From positions 1 to 64,000 of the forward strand of contig CAUGNZ010000002.1 in the NCBI GenBank assembly GCA_959601045.1: DNA of 64,000 nucleotides, written 5' to 3'. The position numbers were made by a program, and so were the translations under genes. The notes under the pieces are model-generated. The model was not told the origin of the DNA and ran no database searches. It saw nothing but the letters and a program-made list of their open reading frames with translations. Within the stretch, counting starts at the first letter, position 1. Every line of letters begins with the position of its first letter. The stretch is from an uncultured Collinsella sp. (GTDB taxonomy: Bacteria; Actinomycetota; Coriobacteriia; Coriobacteriales; Coriobacteriaceae). This document shows, in pieces, positions 27,872-36,055 of this stretch.

Positions 27872-28861
27872 TTGAAGACTGTTCATGTTGCCGCTGGGAT
27901 CATTCGCAAGGAAGGATCTGACGAGCTACTGGCCGTGCAGCGCGGCTACGGCGACATGCAGGGACTTTGGGAGTTCCCCGGTGGCAAGCTCATGCGCGGC
28001 GAGTCGCCCGAAGACGCTGTACGCCGCGAACTCATGGAAGAGCTGCAGGTAAAAGTCACCAACCTGCGCGATTTCTATACCGTTGAGTATGACTACCCCG
28101 ATTTTCATCTCTCCATGGAGTGCTACTACTGTTCGCTCGCCGATGAATCCGATGAGCCCCAGAAGCATGACCGCCAACTCGATATCCGCTGGATTCCGCG
28201 CACCTCGCTTGCCACGGTGGAATGGATGCCCGCCGACAAAGGGCTCATTGATGCCCTGATTGAGCTAAAGGAAGATCGGCTTGAGGCCAACGGCATCGCT
28301 AACGACGCCCAGGCCACCACGGCCGACGAGCCTGCTACCAAGCCTAAGTGCAAACCTAAGCGCCGCAGCAAAAAGCGTCCCAAGCCCGGTCTGCTCGACG
28401 GTATCGACACCTCGGACCTTTCCGCCGACGAACGCGAGCTCGTGCGTCGTCGCGCCGCCATCAAAAAGTCCATGAAGGGCAACAAGCGCGCCAACACCAA
28501 GCCCGAGCTGCTCGTACGACAGCGTCTGCGCGCAGCGGGCCTTACGGGTTATCGCTTGGAATGGAAGGTTCCCGGCAAGCCCGACATCGCCTTCCCCGGC
28601 CGCAAGATCGCCATCTTCGTCAACGGCTGCTTTTGGCACCGCTGCCCCAAGTGCAATCCGAGCCAGCCCAAGCGCAACGTTGAGTTTTGGGAGGCAAAGT
28701 TCCGTCGCAACGTCGAGCGCGACCGCGCTGCCGTGGCAGCACTCACTCAAATGGGCTGGACGCCCATAACCATCTGGGAATGCGAACTCAAAAAAGACCG
28801 CATCGACGCCACGATGGAAAAGGTCATCGAGCGGGTGCGCGCCGCAGAGCCGCAGCGCTAG
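27872..28861 (+). CDS. NUDIX hydrolase (MutT-like) fused to a Vsr-type mismatch endonuclease
   Basis: A 329-residue two-domain protein. Residues 1-130 are a MutT-like NUDIX domain with box GGKLMRGESPEDAVRRELME; the last Gly of the consensus (EExG) is Gln. A basic Lys/Arg/Pro linker (about 148-170) follows. Residues 195-325 are a very-short-patch repair endonuclease: NTKPELLVRQRLRAAG, the catalytic GKPDIAFPGRKIAIFVNGCF with Asp near 237, then CFWHRCPKC (Cys/His zinc site), NVERDRAAVAALTQMGWTPI and IWECEL. MutT cleans oxidised or unusual dNTPs; Vsr nicks T:G mismatches. Translation starts at TTG (27872), six bases after GAGGA. The longer upstream frame is antisense to the ABC ATPase. No Dcm-type methyltransferase is in the window. 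Confidence 0.9.
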   Translation: MKTVHVAAGIIRKEGSDELLAVQRGYGDMQGLWEFPGGKLMRGESPEDAVRRELMEELQVKVTNLRDFYTVEYDYPDFHLSMECYYCSLADESDEPQKHDRQLDIRWIPRTSLATVEWMPADKGLIDALIELKEDRLEANGIANDAQATTADEPATKPKCKPKRRSKKRPKPGLLDGIDTSDLSADERELVRRRAAIKKSMKGNKRANTKPELLVRQRLRAAGLTGYRLEWKVPGKPDIAFPGRKIAIFVNGCFWHRCPKCNPSQPKRNVEFWEAKFRRNVERDRAAVAALTQMGWTPITIWECELKKDRIDATMEKVIERVRAAEPQR

Positions 28862-28869
28862 CCGCCCGT

Positions 28870-28911
28870 CCCAATCGTGAGCGTGTTTTCCCTAGGGGAA
28901 TCACGGTTGGG
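28870..28911. terminator. Element F, copy 1: hairpin with CCCTAGGGG core
   Basis: CCCAATCGTGA / TCACGGTTGGG arms around TTTTCCCTAGGGGAA. It follows the NUDIX-Vsr stop codon by eight bases. Related hairpins are at 56214-56289. Confidence 0.55.
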
Positions 28912-29156
28912 CGCGTTCAGATCCTTCATATACGCAACAATTGCGTCACAAACCTTAGAAAGCCCTTAAGCTCAAAACCTTTCAAGAGTGTTATTCGATA
29001 GCCTTGACCTGCGGTTTCATTGTTATATCAAACCTGGTTAAGCCTTTCTTTAGCGCTTCCTTATCTGCGCTCGCGGCATAATGTAGCCAGCGCACGGGAC
29101 CTAGCAGCAAACCCCGAGCGCATCCTTTTGGCGGATATCGAGGAGGCCGCATAAGC

Positions 29157-29366
29157 ATGCATTCTTCCAATGACGCAGCACGGCAGCCATCCCTAAAACA
29201 TGCAGACCTTTTCTCCTTCCCCCCGACACAGAGAAACGGTCTCCTCGACTCCCCAACCTCACAGCAAAAACGCTCAACCGATCAAAGCCTCAACCTGCGA
29301 GCATCGTTCGAAAAGCTCCAAACATCCCTAGACAAGGCGTTCCCCGAACAGGCAAGAGCAATCTAA
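29157..29366 (+). CDS. Small ORF, function unknown
   Basis: A 69-residue ORF with a GAGGAGG about ten bases before its ATG. The sequence is polar (Ser, Gln, Asn-rich) and has no motif I recognise. It precedes the AraC regulator by 25 bp. The rest of the 28862-29391 gap shows only element F and a partial CTTGACCTGCGGTTT (29003-29017) like the centre of elements A and B. Confidence 0.3.
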   Translation: MHSSNDAARQPSLKHADLFSFPPTQRNGLLDSPTSQQKRSTDQSLNLRASFEKLQTSLDKAFPEQARAI

Positions 29367-29391
29367 GCCCATTGCGCTTTATACTGATGCC

Positions 29392-30330
29392 ATGCGAAAC
29401 ATGGATCACATAGAATTGCACCGCGGAGGACGCGAGGAAGCGTTTCCCGAGACCGCCGAAGACTGGCCCTATATTGCCGAACGCGCAGAATTCGCTCGCT
29501 ATCCGGGCAATTCCGTCCCCTGGCACTGGCATTCCGAAGTCGAGCTTTTCTACATGGAGCAGGGAGCGATTGACTATCGAACGCGCGCGGCTCATGAACA
29601 CGTGCGCTTTGAGGAAGGGTCCGCCGGCTTTATCAACGGCGGCGTTTTGCACAGCACGCTGCAATCACCCAATTCGGCACCAGCCATTCAAATGTTGCAT
29701 ATCTTTCAGCCGTCGATGCTCGGCGATCCCGCGGGACGCCTTCAAAAGCGCTATATCAATCCTTTGCTGCAATGTCGAGGCGTCGATGTGCTCAAATGGT
29801 CGCCCACCAACCCCGACGATATGCCCTTTATCGATTTGCTAAAGAGTTCCTTTAGCCACGACCTTCAACGGCCGCAGAATGAGATGGCGCTTCGAAATAA
29901 CTTGTCAGAGCTCTGGATTCAGATTAACGCCAAGGCCGAACCGCTCTTTTCTTCCGACGGCGCCTCTTGGATGACCAGCCGCGACGTACAGTTCAAGGCA
30001 ATCCTGGACTTTATCCGCGCAAACTATGCAGCCGCTATAGATGTGCCCCAGATGGCATCTGCAGCCGGCGTAAGCGAAAGAGAGTGCTACCGCATTATCA
30101 AAACTTGTGCAGGAACGACCCCGGCGGCATATCTACGCGCATACCGCATAAACCGTGTTTGCGAACTTTTGGCACACACCACGCGAACGGTACAGACAGT
30201 CGCGCGCCAATGCGGATTTATAACAGCAAGCCATCTTGGCCAGGTATTTAAAGAACAAATGGGGTGCACTCCTTCGAGCTATCGAGCAGCGAGGCAGAAT
30301 CTCGATAGCACCAGGCAGAAATCCCGCTAA
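29392..30330 (+). CDS. AraC-family transcriptional regulator
   Basis: A 312-residue regulator. The N-terminal half is a cupin-like sensor (SVPWHWHSEVELFYMEQGAI, about residues 42-61); the last 100 residues carry two helix-turn-helix motifs, with VPQMASAAGVSERECYRII and TVQTVARQCGFITASHLGQV. Such proteins usually sense a sugar or metabolite and act on neighbouring genes. No clear ribosome binding site precedes the ATG; ATG four codons later is an alternative. The next gene, a HAD phosphatase, starts 56 bp after and may be controlled by it. Confidence 0.88.
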   Translation: MRNMDHIELHRGGREEAFPETAEDWPYIAERAEFARYPGNSVPWHWHSEVELFYMEQGAIDYRTRAAHEHVRFEEGSAGFINGGVLHSTLQSPNSAPAIQMLHIFQPSMLGDPAGRLQKRYINPLLQCRGVDVLKWSPTNPDDMPFIDLLKSSFSHDLQRPQNEMALRNNLSELWIQINAKAEPLFSSDGASWMTSRDVQFKAILDFIRANYAAAIDVPQMASAAGVSERECYRIIKTCAGTTPAAYLRAYRINRVCELLAHTTRTVQTVARQCGFITASHLGQVFKEQMGCTPSSYRAARQNLDSTRQKSR

Positions 30331-30386
30331 CCCTTCTTCTGTCACTGCATCAAACTTGCAGGCAAACAACAGAGAGGAGTAATCAT

Positions 30387-31010
30387 ATGAAGCACTTTGA
30401 CCATATTGTATTTGACGTTGATGGGACATTGGCAGATACAGAAGAAAGCGTTCTGTCATCGCTTGTCCAGATTGTCCAAGAAGAGACCAGCAAAACGCTT
30501 CCCCGACACGAGCTTGACTTTGCCCTCGGCATACCCGGCAAGGATGCCCTTGAGAAACTTGGGATCTACTCGCAGGCAACGTTGGATCGCTGGTGCCAAG
30601 TTGCCGCCAGCTTTAAAAGCACCATCAGCGTGTTTCCAGGTTTGCTTGAAGTCATCGCAACACTCGCCGATAGCGGCTGCAAACTTGGCATCGTCTCCTC
30701 ACGTGCGCGCGACGAATACGCAAAAGAAATTGCACCCCTTGGTTTCGATAAGTATTTTGAGCACATCATCCTTGTCGAAGACACAACCGAACATAAACCC
30801 GCACCCGCACCCATGCTCGAATATCTCCGACGTGCGGGCGCGAATCCTGGCAACGTCGTCTACGTTGGCGACACCGTCTACGACGAACAATGCGCAACTT
30901 CAGCAGGGGTCAGTTTTGCCCGAGCAGCATGGGGATCACACCAAGATATCCCAAACGCCACCTACAACCTCAAAACCCCCAACGACCTACTAACCCTAAC
31001 AACCAAATAA
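30387..31010 (+). CDS. HAD-superfamily phosphatase (phosphoglycolate phosphatase-like)
   Basis: A 207-residue HAD hydrolase with all four motifs: nucleophile DVDGTLADTEES (residues 10-21), IVSSRARDE, the Lys of TEHKPAPAPM and GDTVYDEQCATSAG. The helical cap is inserted after motif I, as in the Gph/PgmB group. It dephosphorylates a small organic phosphate; sugar-phosphate or phosphoglycolate substrates are typical, but the sequence does not decide. AGAGGAG stands before the ATG. Codon use is less GC-rich than in the neighbouring catabolic genes, like the AraC gene before it. Confidence 0.88.
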   Translation: MKHFDHIVFDVDGTLADTEESVLSSLVQIVQEETSKTLPRHELDFALGIPGKDALEKLGIYSQATLDRWCQVAASFKSTISVFPGLLEVIATLADSGCKLGIVSSRARDEYAKEIAPLGFDKYFEHIILVEDTTEHKPAPAPMLEYLRRAGANPGNVVYVGDTVYDEQCATSAGVSFARAAWGSHQDIPNATYNLKTPNDLLTLTTK

Positions 31011-31028
31011 CCCACGCGCCCCACCCTT

Positions 31029-31152
31029 TCAGCCCTAACGCCACAAGGGCGATTGAACAGGACAGCTTGGGCGGGCCCCCGCACTTAGTTTCCAAAATCA
31101 TTCCGCAGCGCGAAGGCTTCTTATTATTTTCCGCCCTAACGCCACAAGGGCG
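31029..31152. repeat. Direct repeat of a GCCCTAACGCCACAAGGGC hairpin
   Basis: GCCCTAACGCCACAAGGGCGA occurs at about 31030 and again at about 31132, each able to form a short GCCCT/AGGGC hairpin. They lie between the HAD gene and the aldolase gene, which converge. Confidence 0.5.
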
Positions 31153-31177
31153 ACGACCTCGAGTAAGTCAACCTGGG

Positions 31178-31295
31178 AGGGACGAGGGCTTAGTTCCCCA
31201 ATCTTTCCGCAGGGGGCAAAAGCCTCGCCGCACGAAGTGCGCAGCGAGGCTTTTTGCATGCCCGAGGACGATTGGGGAACTAAGTTCTCGTCCCT
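31178..31295. repeat. Element D, copy 2: nested palindrome
   Basis: Inner hairpin AAAAGCCTCGC...GCGAGGCTTTTT (about 31217-31256) with the CGCACGAAGTGCG centre sits inside outer arms GGGACGAGGGCTTAGTTCCC / its near-complement (31178-31201, 31269-31293). Copy 1 at 52-96 shares the inner part and the GCATGxCCGAGGACG tail. It may terminate both converging genes. Confidence 0.65.
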
Positions 31296-31331
31296 TCCCG
31301 GGATATGTAGCGAGTCGGAGTACCCTTGCTG

Positions 31332-32189
31332 TTACTCTGCTTTGCCCACAGAGTTGAGGTTGGTCATGCGGATCTTAACCAGCTCGGTGATCTCGCGCAT
31401 GCCCTCCTTGGCCGGCTTTTTAGGATCGAAGCAGGCGGGGTTCTCGGCCATGTAGGCCATGAAGCCCTTGGTGTAAGCCTGACGCAGCTCGGTGGCGTAG
31501 TTAACCTTGCAGATGCCGTTCTTCACAGCCTCGGCAACCTGTTCATCGGGCACACCGGAGGTGCCGTGCAGAACCAGCGGCACGTCGACGGCGTCGCGGA
31601 TGGCCTTGACCACGGACTGCTCGATGTGCGGATCGCTCGTGTACACGCCGTGGCTGGTGCCAACGCCAATAGCGAGGGAGGTGCAGCCAGTGCGCTCGAC
31701 GAACTCCTTGGCCTCGGCCGGATCGGTGTAGGGGCTCTCACCCTCAACCGCGGGGCCGTCGTCCTCCTTGCCGCCAACCTTGCCAAGCTCAGCCTCGACG
31801 GGCACGCCCATAGCGCGGCCAGCGTCGGCGACGGACTTGGTCAGGGCAATGTTGTCCTCGAAGGACTCGTGCGAACCGTCGATCATGACGGAGGTGTAGC
31901 CCGTGCGGAAAGCCTGCATGCAGCGGTCATAGCCATCGCCGTGATCGAGGTGCAGGGCAACGGGCACGGAAGCGCGCTCGGCGGCAGCCTTGACCATGCC
32001 GTAGAAGTAGTCCAGACCAGCGGTCTTGATGGTGCCCGGGGTGGTCTGCATGATGACGGGGGACTTGGTCTCCTCGGCAGCAGCCAGAACGGCCATAACA
32101 AACTCGAGGTTCTCGACGTTGAACGCGCCGACGGCGTAGTGGCCGGCCTGAGCGTCCTTGAGCATCTTTTCGGTGGTAACAAGTGCCAT
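31332..32189 (-). CDS. Class II ketose-bisphosphate aldolase (fructose- or tagatose-1,6-bisphosphate)
   Basis: A 285-residue zinc-dependent aldolase of the FbaA/GatY/KbaY family. Signature VALHLDHGDGYDRC carries the catalytic Asp and zinc His residues; VPVEAELGKVGG and the phosphate-binding GTSGVPDEQV follow. It cleaves a ketose-1,6-bisphosphate to glyceraldehyde-3-phosphate and dihydroxyacetone phosphate. No LacD-type class I aldolase is present, yet lacA, lacB and two lacC genes are, so this enzyme may supply the tagatose-bisphosphate step; ordinary glycolysis is equally possible. Start: ATG 32189 after GAGAGGAG; the longer upstream frame is not supported. A DeoR regulator is divergent to it. 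Confidence 0.9.
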   Translation of the reverse strand: MALVTTEKMLKDAQAGHYAVGAFNVENLEFVMAVLAAAEETKSPVIMQTTPGTIKTAGLDYFYGMVKAAAERASVPVALHLDHGDGYDRCMQAFRTGYTSVMIDGSHESFEDNIALTKSVADAGRAMGVPVEAELGKVGGKEDDGPAVEGESPYTDPAEAKEFVERTGCTSLAIGVGTSHGVYTSDPHIEQSVVKAIRDAVDVPLVLHGTSGVPDEQVAEAVKNGICKVNYATELRQAYTKGFMAYMAENPACFDPKKPAKEGMREITELVKIRMTNLNSVGKAE

Positions 32190-32524
32190 GAGCGTTTGCT
32201 CCTCTCCCTCGCCCGCATCTGGACATCGGGCGTACGTGTCCGCAAGGCGTTTTACCTTGCGTTTTGCTGCGCTCATTGTATGAAATTCAGCGGGTATGCA
32301 TGTGCGAGATATTGAGCCCATGCAGGTCAATACAGTCGCTTTTGAAAAGTAAACGGAAGGAATTGGAGCTGAGTGGGCGTGTTCGATATTGAATTTTGGG
32401 CGTTAAACGTCTTTCTTTTATAGAAAAAGTAAGTAATCGAAAGGCGTTTTCTTACTTAAAAAGAAAATGAACGAAAATAGACTCAACACAATTCCCGCAA
32501 ATATCAGACGATGATGGAGCGGAT
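32190..32524. promoter_or_regulatory. Divergent aldolase/deoR control region
   Basis: About 335 bp with no gene. It contains the inverted repeat AAGTAAG (32427-32433) / CTTACTT (32451-32457) in an AT-rich stretch 70-100 bp before deoR, a plausible operator for the DeoR protein. AAAAAGTAAGTAAT also reads as two overlapping half-sites. Confidence 0.5.
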
Positions 32525-33328
32525 ATGGCCTATGCAACAACCCGAGCTTTCGCCGATGAGCGGCGTGCCGCCATCATGGAGATGCTCGAACATAACGCCT
32601 CGGTGCAAGTGGCAGAAATCGCCCAGACCTTTGGCGTGTCCTCCGTTACCGCCCGTGCCGACCTAGACGCGCTCGCCGAGTCCGGCAAGCTGCGCCGCAC
32701 GCATGGTGGCGCTGTGTCGCTCCAGAAGCGGCTGACCGTATCCACCCAGGATCGCCGCATCAACGTTAATGTCGCCGCCAAGCAGGCCATTGCCCAAAGC
32801 GCTATCAGGCTTGTTAACGACGGCGACACGGTGCTTGTCGACTCCGGCACCACCGCTCTCGAGTTTGTCCGCCTGCTCGACCAGCGCGATGGCATCACCG
32901 TCATCACGGCCGACATTACCATTGCCGATTACATCGACGAGAGCATGCCCTCAGTCGATGTCGTCATGCTGGGCGGGGCACTGCGCAAAGGCCATCGCTA
33001 TCTGTACGGCCCACTTACCATGCAGGCGCTCCAAATGGTCCACGCCGATCTTGCCGTCATGTGCCCTGGCGCTTTCGTTCCCGGCTGCGGCTTTACCACC
33101 GACTTTCCCCAGATGGCTGAGACCAAAACGGCCATGATTGGCGCCGCCCGCCAAAGCGTGGCCCTCATGGACGCCAGCAAGGTCAACGGACGGGGCATGT
33201 ACCGCTTTGCCGAGCTGACCGACGTCAACGCCATCGTGATGGACCGTGACCCCGATCACGCCGTCGCCACCTCAATCGCCGAGATCGTCGACAACGCCCG
33301 CCCAAATCTCCTCATCGCCGGCGCTTAA
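32525..33328 (+). CDS. DeoR-family sugar-phosphate-responsive repressor
   Basis: A 267-residue regulator. The N-terminal winged helix includes VQVAEIAQTFGVSSVTARAD and the LRRTHGGAV turn. The C-terminal part is the DeoR sensor domain with the phosphate-binding VLVDSGTTALEFVRLL loop. DeoR-family members repress sugar catabolism genes and are released by a phosphorylated intermediate. Its divergent neighbour is the class II aldolase, a natural target. GGAG precedes the ATG. It differs from the second DeoR protein at 51925. Confidence 0.9.
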   Translation: MAYATTRAFADERRAAIMEMLEHNASVQVAEIAQTFGVSSVTARADLDALAESGKLRRTHGGAVSLQKRLTVSTQDRRINVNVAAKQAIAQSAIRLVNDGDTVLVDSGTTALEFVRLLDQRDGITVITADITIADYIDESMPSVDVVMLGGALRKGHRYLYGPLTMQALQMVHADLAVMCPGAFVPGCGFTTDFPQMAETKTAMIGAARQSVALMDASKVNGRGMYRFAELTDVNAIVMDRDPDHAVATSIAEIVDNARPNLLIAGA

Positions 33329-33330
33329 AC

Positions 33331-33373
33331 AAAAACCACCACAAAGGTTCACCGTCCCCTTTGTGGTGGTTTG
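33331..33373. terminator. Hairpin H, copy 2, between convergent genes
   Basis: AAACCACCACAAAGG pairs with CCTTTGTGGTGGTTT. It follows the deoR stop by two bases and lies 23 bp beyond the flavodiiron gene end, so it can terminate both. Confidence 0.8.
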
Positions 33374-33395
33374 AGCGTTAAACGTGAACGTATCG

Positions 33396-34556
33396 CTACT
33401 TGGAGAGCTCGTCAGCGAGGGCCTCGATCTGAGCGCGCGAGGCGTCGTTGAGCGAACCCAGGACGGTTACCTTGTTCTGCGTCAGGGTGATGTCCTTCAT
33501 ACCCTCGAGCTCCTTGGTCATAATCTTGGCAGCTGCGGGCGCCCAGGAGCCGCCCTCGACGAGCGCCACCGTACGGTTCTGGTAGGCATGCTCGGCAAGC
33601 GTATGGATAAAGGTGCTCATGAATGGGAAGATCTCGCCCTGATAGGTAATGGAAGCGAGTACCAGACGGTCATAGCGGAACGCGTCCTCAACGGCCTCGG
33701 CCATGTCGTCGCGAGCCAAGTCAAAGACGGAAACCTTCTGGCCGCGAGCCTCGAGCGCAGATGCAAGCTCCTCAACGGCAGCCTTCAGATGGCCGTAGAC
33801 GCTCGCGTAGGCAATGGTGATGCCCTCGTCCTCGGGCTGATAGCTCGACCAGGTGTTGTAGGTGTCGAGGTAGTAGCCCAGGTTCTCGGTCAGCACGGGG
33901 CCATGGAGCGGGCAGATGATCTGGATGTCCAAATCGGCGGCCTTCTTGAGCACGGCCTGCACAAACTTGCCGAACTTGCCCACGATGCCAAAGTAGTAAC
34001 GGCGCGCCTCGCAGGCCCACCCTTCCGGATCCTCGATGTCGTTGGCGCCAAACTTGCCAAAGCCGTCGGCACTAAAGAGCACCTTGTCGGTAGCCTCGTA
34101 GGAGAAGAGTACCTCGGGCCAGTGAACGTTGGGGGCGCCGACAAAGGTCAGGCTGTGGCCACCTAGATCAAGCACGTCGCCCTCTTTGACAACCATCTTG
34201 CGCTCGGGGAAGTCGGTGCCAAAGTAGTTGACCATCATGCGGAAGGCGCCCATGCTTGCCACAATCTGCGCCTGGGGATAGCGCTCCATAAAGGCGGCGA
34301 TACCGGCGGAGTGATCGGGCTCCATGTGATGGATGACCAGGTAGTCGGGCGTGCGGCCGTCGAGTACGGTCTCGAGGTTGCCGAGCCACTCGTCGACAAA
34401 TCCGCCATCGACCGAATCGGCGACAGCGATCTTCTCGCCCAAGATAACGTAGCTGTTGTATGCCATACCGTTCTCGGACACGTCGTACTGGCCCTCGAAC
34501 AGGTCGATGTCATGATCGTCAACGCCAATGTAGCGGATATCCTTGGTGATCTCCAT
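33396..34556 (-). CDS. Flavodiiron protein (A-type flavoprotein, O2/NO reductase)
   Basis: A 386-residue two-domain enzyme. The N-terminal metallo-beta-lactamase domain has the di-iron ligands HHMEPDHSAG (H-x-E-x-D-H), a further Asp in FSADGFGKFG and His in PLHGPV. The C-terminal flavodoxin domain binds FMN (YASVYGHLKAAVEELA; GSWAPAAAKIM). Such proteins reduce oxygen to water or NO to N2O with electrons from rubredoxin or a similar carrier, and protect strict anaerobes. That suits a cell relying on oxygen-sensitive PFL. The ATG at 34556 has GGAGG nine bases before; a 21-residue upstream extension is rejected. No rubredoxin gene is adjacent. Confidence 0.93.
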   Translation of the reverse strand: MEITKDIRYIGVDDHDIDLFEGQYDVSENGMAYNSYVILGEKIAVADSVDGGFVDEWLGNLETVLDGRTPDYLVIHHMEPDHSAGIAAFMERYPQAQIVASMGAFRMMVNYFGTDFPERKMVVKEGDVLDLGGHSLTFVGAPNVHWPEVLFSYEATDKVLFSADGFGKFGANDIEDPEGWACEARRYYFGIVGKFGKFVQAVLKKAADLDIQIICPLHGPVLTENLGYYLDTYNTWSSYQPEDEGITIAYASVYGHLKAAVEELASALEARGQKVSVFDLARDDMAEAVEDAFRYDRLVLASITYQGEIFPFMSTFIHTLAEHAYQNRTVALVEGGSWAPAAAKIMTKELEGMKDITLTQNKVTVLGSLNDASRAQIEALADELSK

Positions 34557-34685
34557 CAGGCAAAGCCTCCTAGATAGACAAATGAACCCGTCTATCATAG
34601 CACTCGCCTTCATAGTCACGGCTATCTGCCGGCATCCTTACCGATTGTTATTGATATGCAACGCCGAGCCGTTGACCTGCGAAAA

Positions 34686-35717
34686 CTATGCGCGCGGCGC
34701 TGCCGTGGTGTGTCGAACGATGAGCTGACCGGGAATACGAATGGCGACGGTTTTGTCCGATGCCCCCGCCTTGGGAACTGCGCGCTCGAACACCTCGCGC
34801 CCGCGCTGATGCAGATCGAATCGAACGGTCGTGAGCTCGTTATGTGCGACAAAGTCGTCGAGCGAGTCATCGACGCCCACCACGCTCACGTCCTCGGGCA
34901 CGCGCAAGCCGCTATCGCGCAGCGCGGCAATGGCGCCGTTTGCCATCTGGTCGTTTGCCGCGTAAATCGCCGTCATGGTGCGGTCGTGCTCAGCCAAGTA
35001 CCGAGCGGCCTCGTAGCCGCTGTTGGCAGACCAGTCGCCCTCGAGTGGCGCCTGCGGCTTAATGTGCTTGCGCTCGAGTGCGTCCTGCCAGCCGGCGCGA
35101 CGAAACTGTTCGTCAACCGAAAAGGACGGGCCACCGATAAAGCGAATCTGCTCGTGTCCCAGCTCAAACAGATGATCCATGAGCAGCAGCGAGCAACCGT
35201 AATGATCGGAGTCGACCGTAGTCACCCGCGGGTGCGCGTACATGGTAACGATAACCGTTCCAATGCCCGGCAACGGATCGAACGTCTCAAAATCGGGCGC
35301 TATGCGACTCATGCCGATGATGATACCGTCCACGGGCAGCGCGGCCATACGACGCGTGGCCTCGGCAAGCGAAAACTCCTCGGTCTTGGACATCTCGACC
35401 AGCGTGATGGCGCAGCCGTGCTCGCGGGCCGCGCTGGCAATGCCGTCGATCATCGTCAGGTTGCCAAACTTGGTGACATCGTTGACGCACAGGCCGACCG
35501 AATGGTAACGACCATCGCGCAGCGAACGACCGGCATAACTCGGACGGAAGCCGAGCTCTTGCATCGCGGCCTGCACGCGCTGGCGCGTCTGCTCGTTAAC
35601 GTTGGGCAAGCCGTTGGCGACGCGCGAAACCGTCTGCTGCGAAACGCCAGCAGCGCGGGCGACGTCGGCCATGGAGACCGGACGCGTACCTGTATCGTTG
35701 GACGGGCGCCTTGCCAC
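34686..35717 (-). CDS. LacI-family repressor, probable regulator of galKT
   Basis: A 343-residue LacI/GalR regulator. The helix-turn-helix and hinge are MADVARAAGVSQQTVSRVAN with PNVNEQTRQRV; the remainder is the periplasmic-binding-protein-like sensor. Translation starts at GTG 35717 after AAGGTGAT, so about 12 residues precede the helix-turn-helix; the longer frame upstream is unlikely. It is divergent from galK, and three copies of TGTTAACGTACTC lie in the shared gap. The effector is probably galactose or a related sugar (inferred). The two LacI proteins of the window are similar, mainly in the DNA-binding domain. Confidence 0.9.
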   Translation of the reverse strand: MARRPSNDTGTRPVSMADVARAAGVSQQTVSRVANGLPNVNEQTRQRVQAAMQELGFRPSYAGRSLRDGRYHSVGLCVNDVTKFGNLTMIDGIASAAREHGCAITLVEMSKTEEFSLAEATRRMAALPVDGIIIGMSRIAPDFETFDPLPGIGTVIVTMYAHPRVTTVDSDHYGCSLLLMDHLFELGHEQIRFIGGPSFSVDEQFRRAGWQDALERKHIKPQAPLEGDWSANSGYEAARYLAEHDRTMTAIYAANDQMANGAIAALRDSGLRVPEDVSVVGVDDSLDDFVAHNELTTVRFDLHQRGREVFERAVPKAGASDKTVAIRIPGQLIVRHTTAAPRA

Positions 35718-35810
35718 AGGATCACCTTCACCCTTGCGAGATCTGAATAGCGTGCATGCCGGCCCGGGCAGAAACACACCCCGCGCCGAAGCCCGCTATC
35801 GTCGGACGCA

Positions 35811-36010
35811 TGTTAACGTACTCTACTTTTTCAATCCGCAACTCTTCTGCTCTATAAGTCCATACGGCAATACCGTTCACGGCTGAATTTCTACCGATTA
35901 CCAGATTCTCAAAAAGTGATAAGTGTTGTGCTATGAGTACGTTAACATAGCCCGTAACGTGCGGCATCGTAGATGCTGAGTTCACGCCGCTTCAGATTGT
36001 TAACGTACTC
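35811..36010. promoter_or_regulatory. Three TGTTAACGTACTC operators between lacI-type gene and galK
   Basis: TGTTAACGTACTC stands at 35811-35823 and 35998-36010 and in reverse at 35935-35947. The centre GTTAAC is palindromic. The first copy lies near the regulator's start, the other two near galK, which fits a LacI-family protein controlling both and possibly looping the DNA. Confidence 0.72.
35872..35882. promoter_or_regulatory. ACCGTTCACGG motif upstream of galK
   Basis: Exact consensus copy, 174 bp before galK and between the LacI-type operators. Confidence 0.5.
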
Positions 36011-36055
36011 ACTACGACGGAAAACTCGTCAGTATGCGCCAAGGAAAGGACCCTC

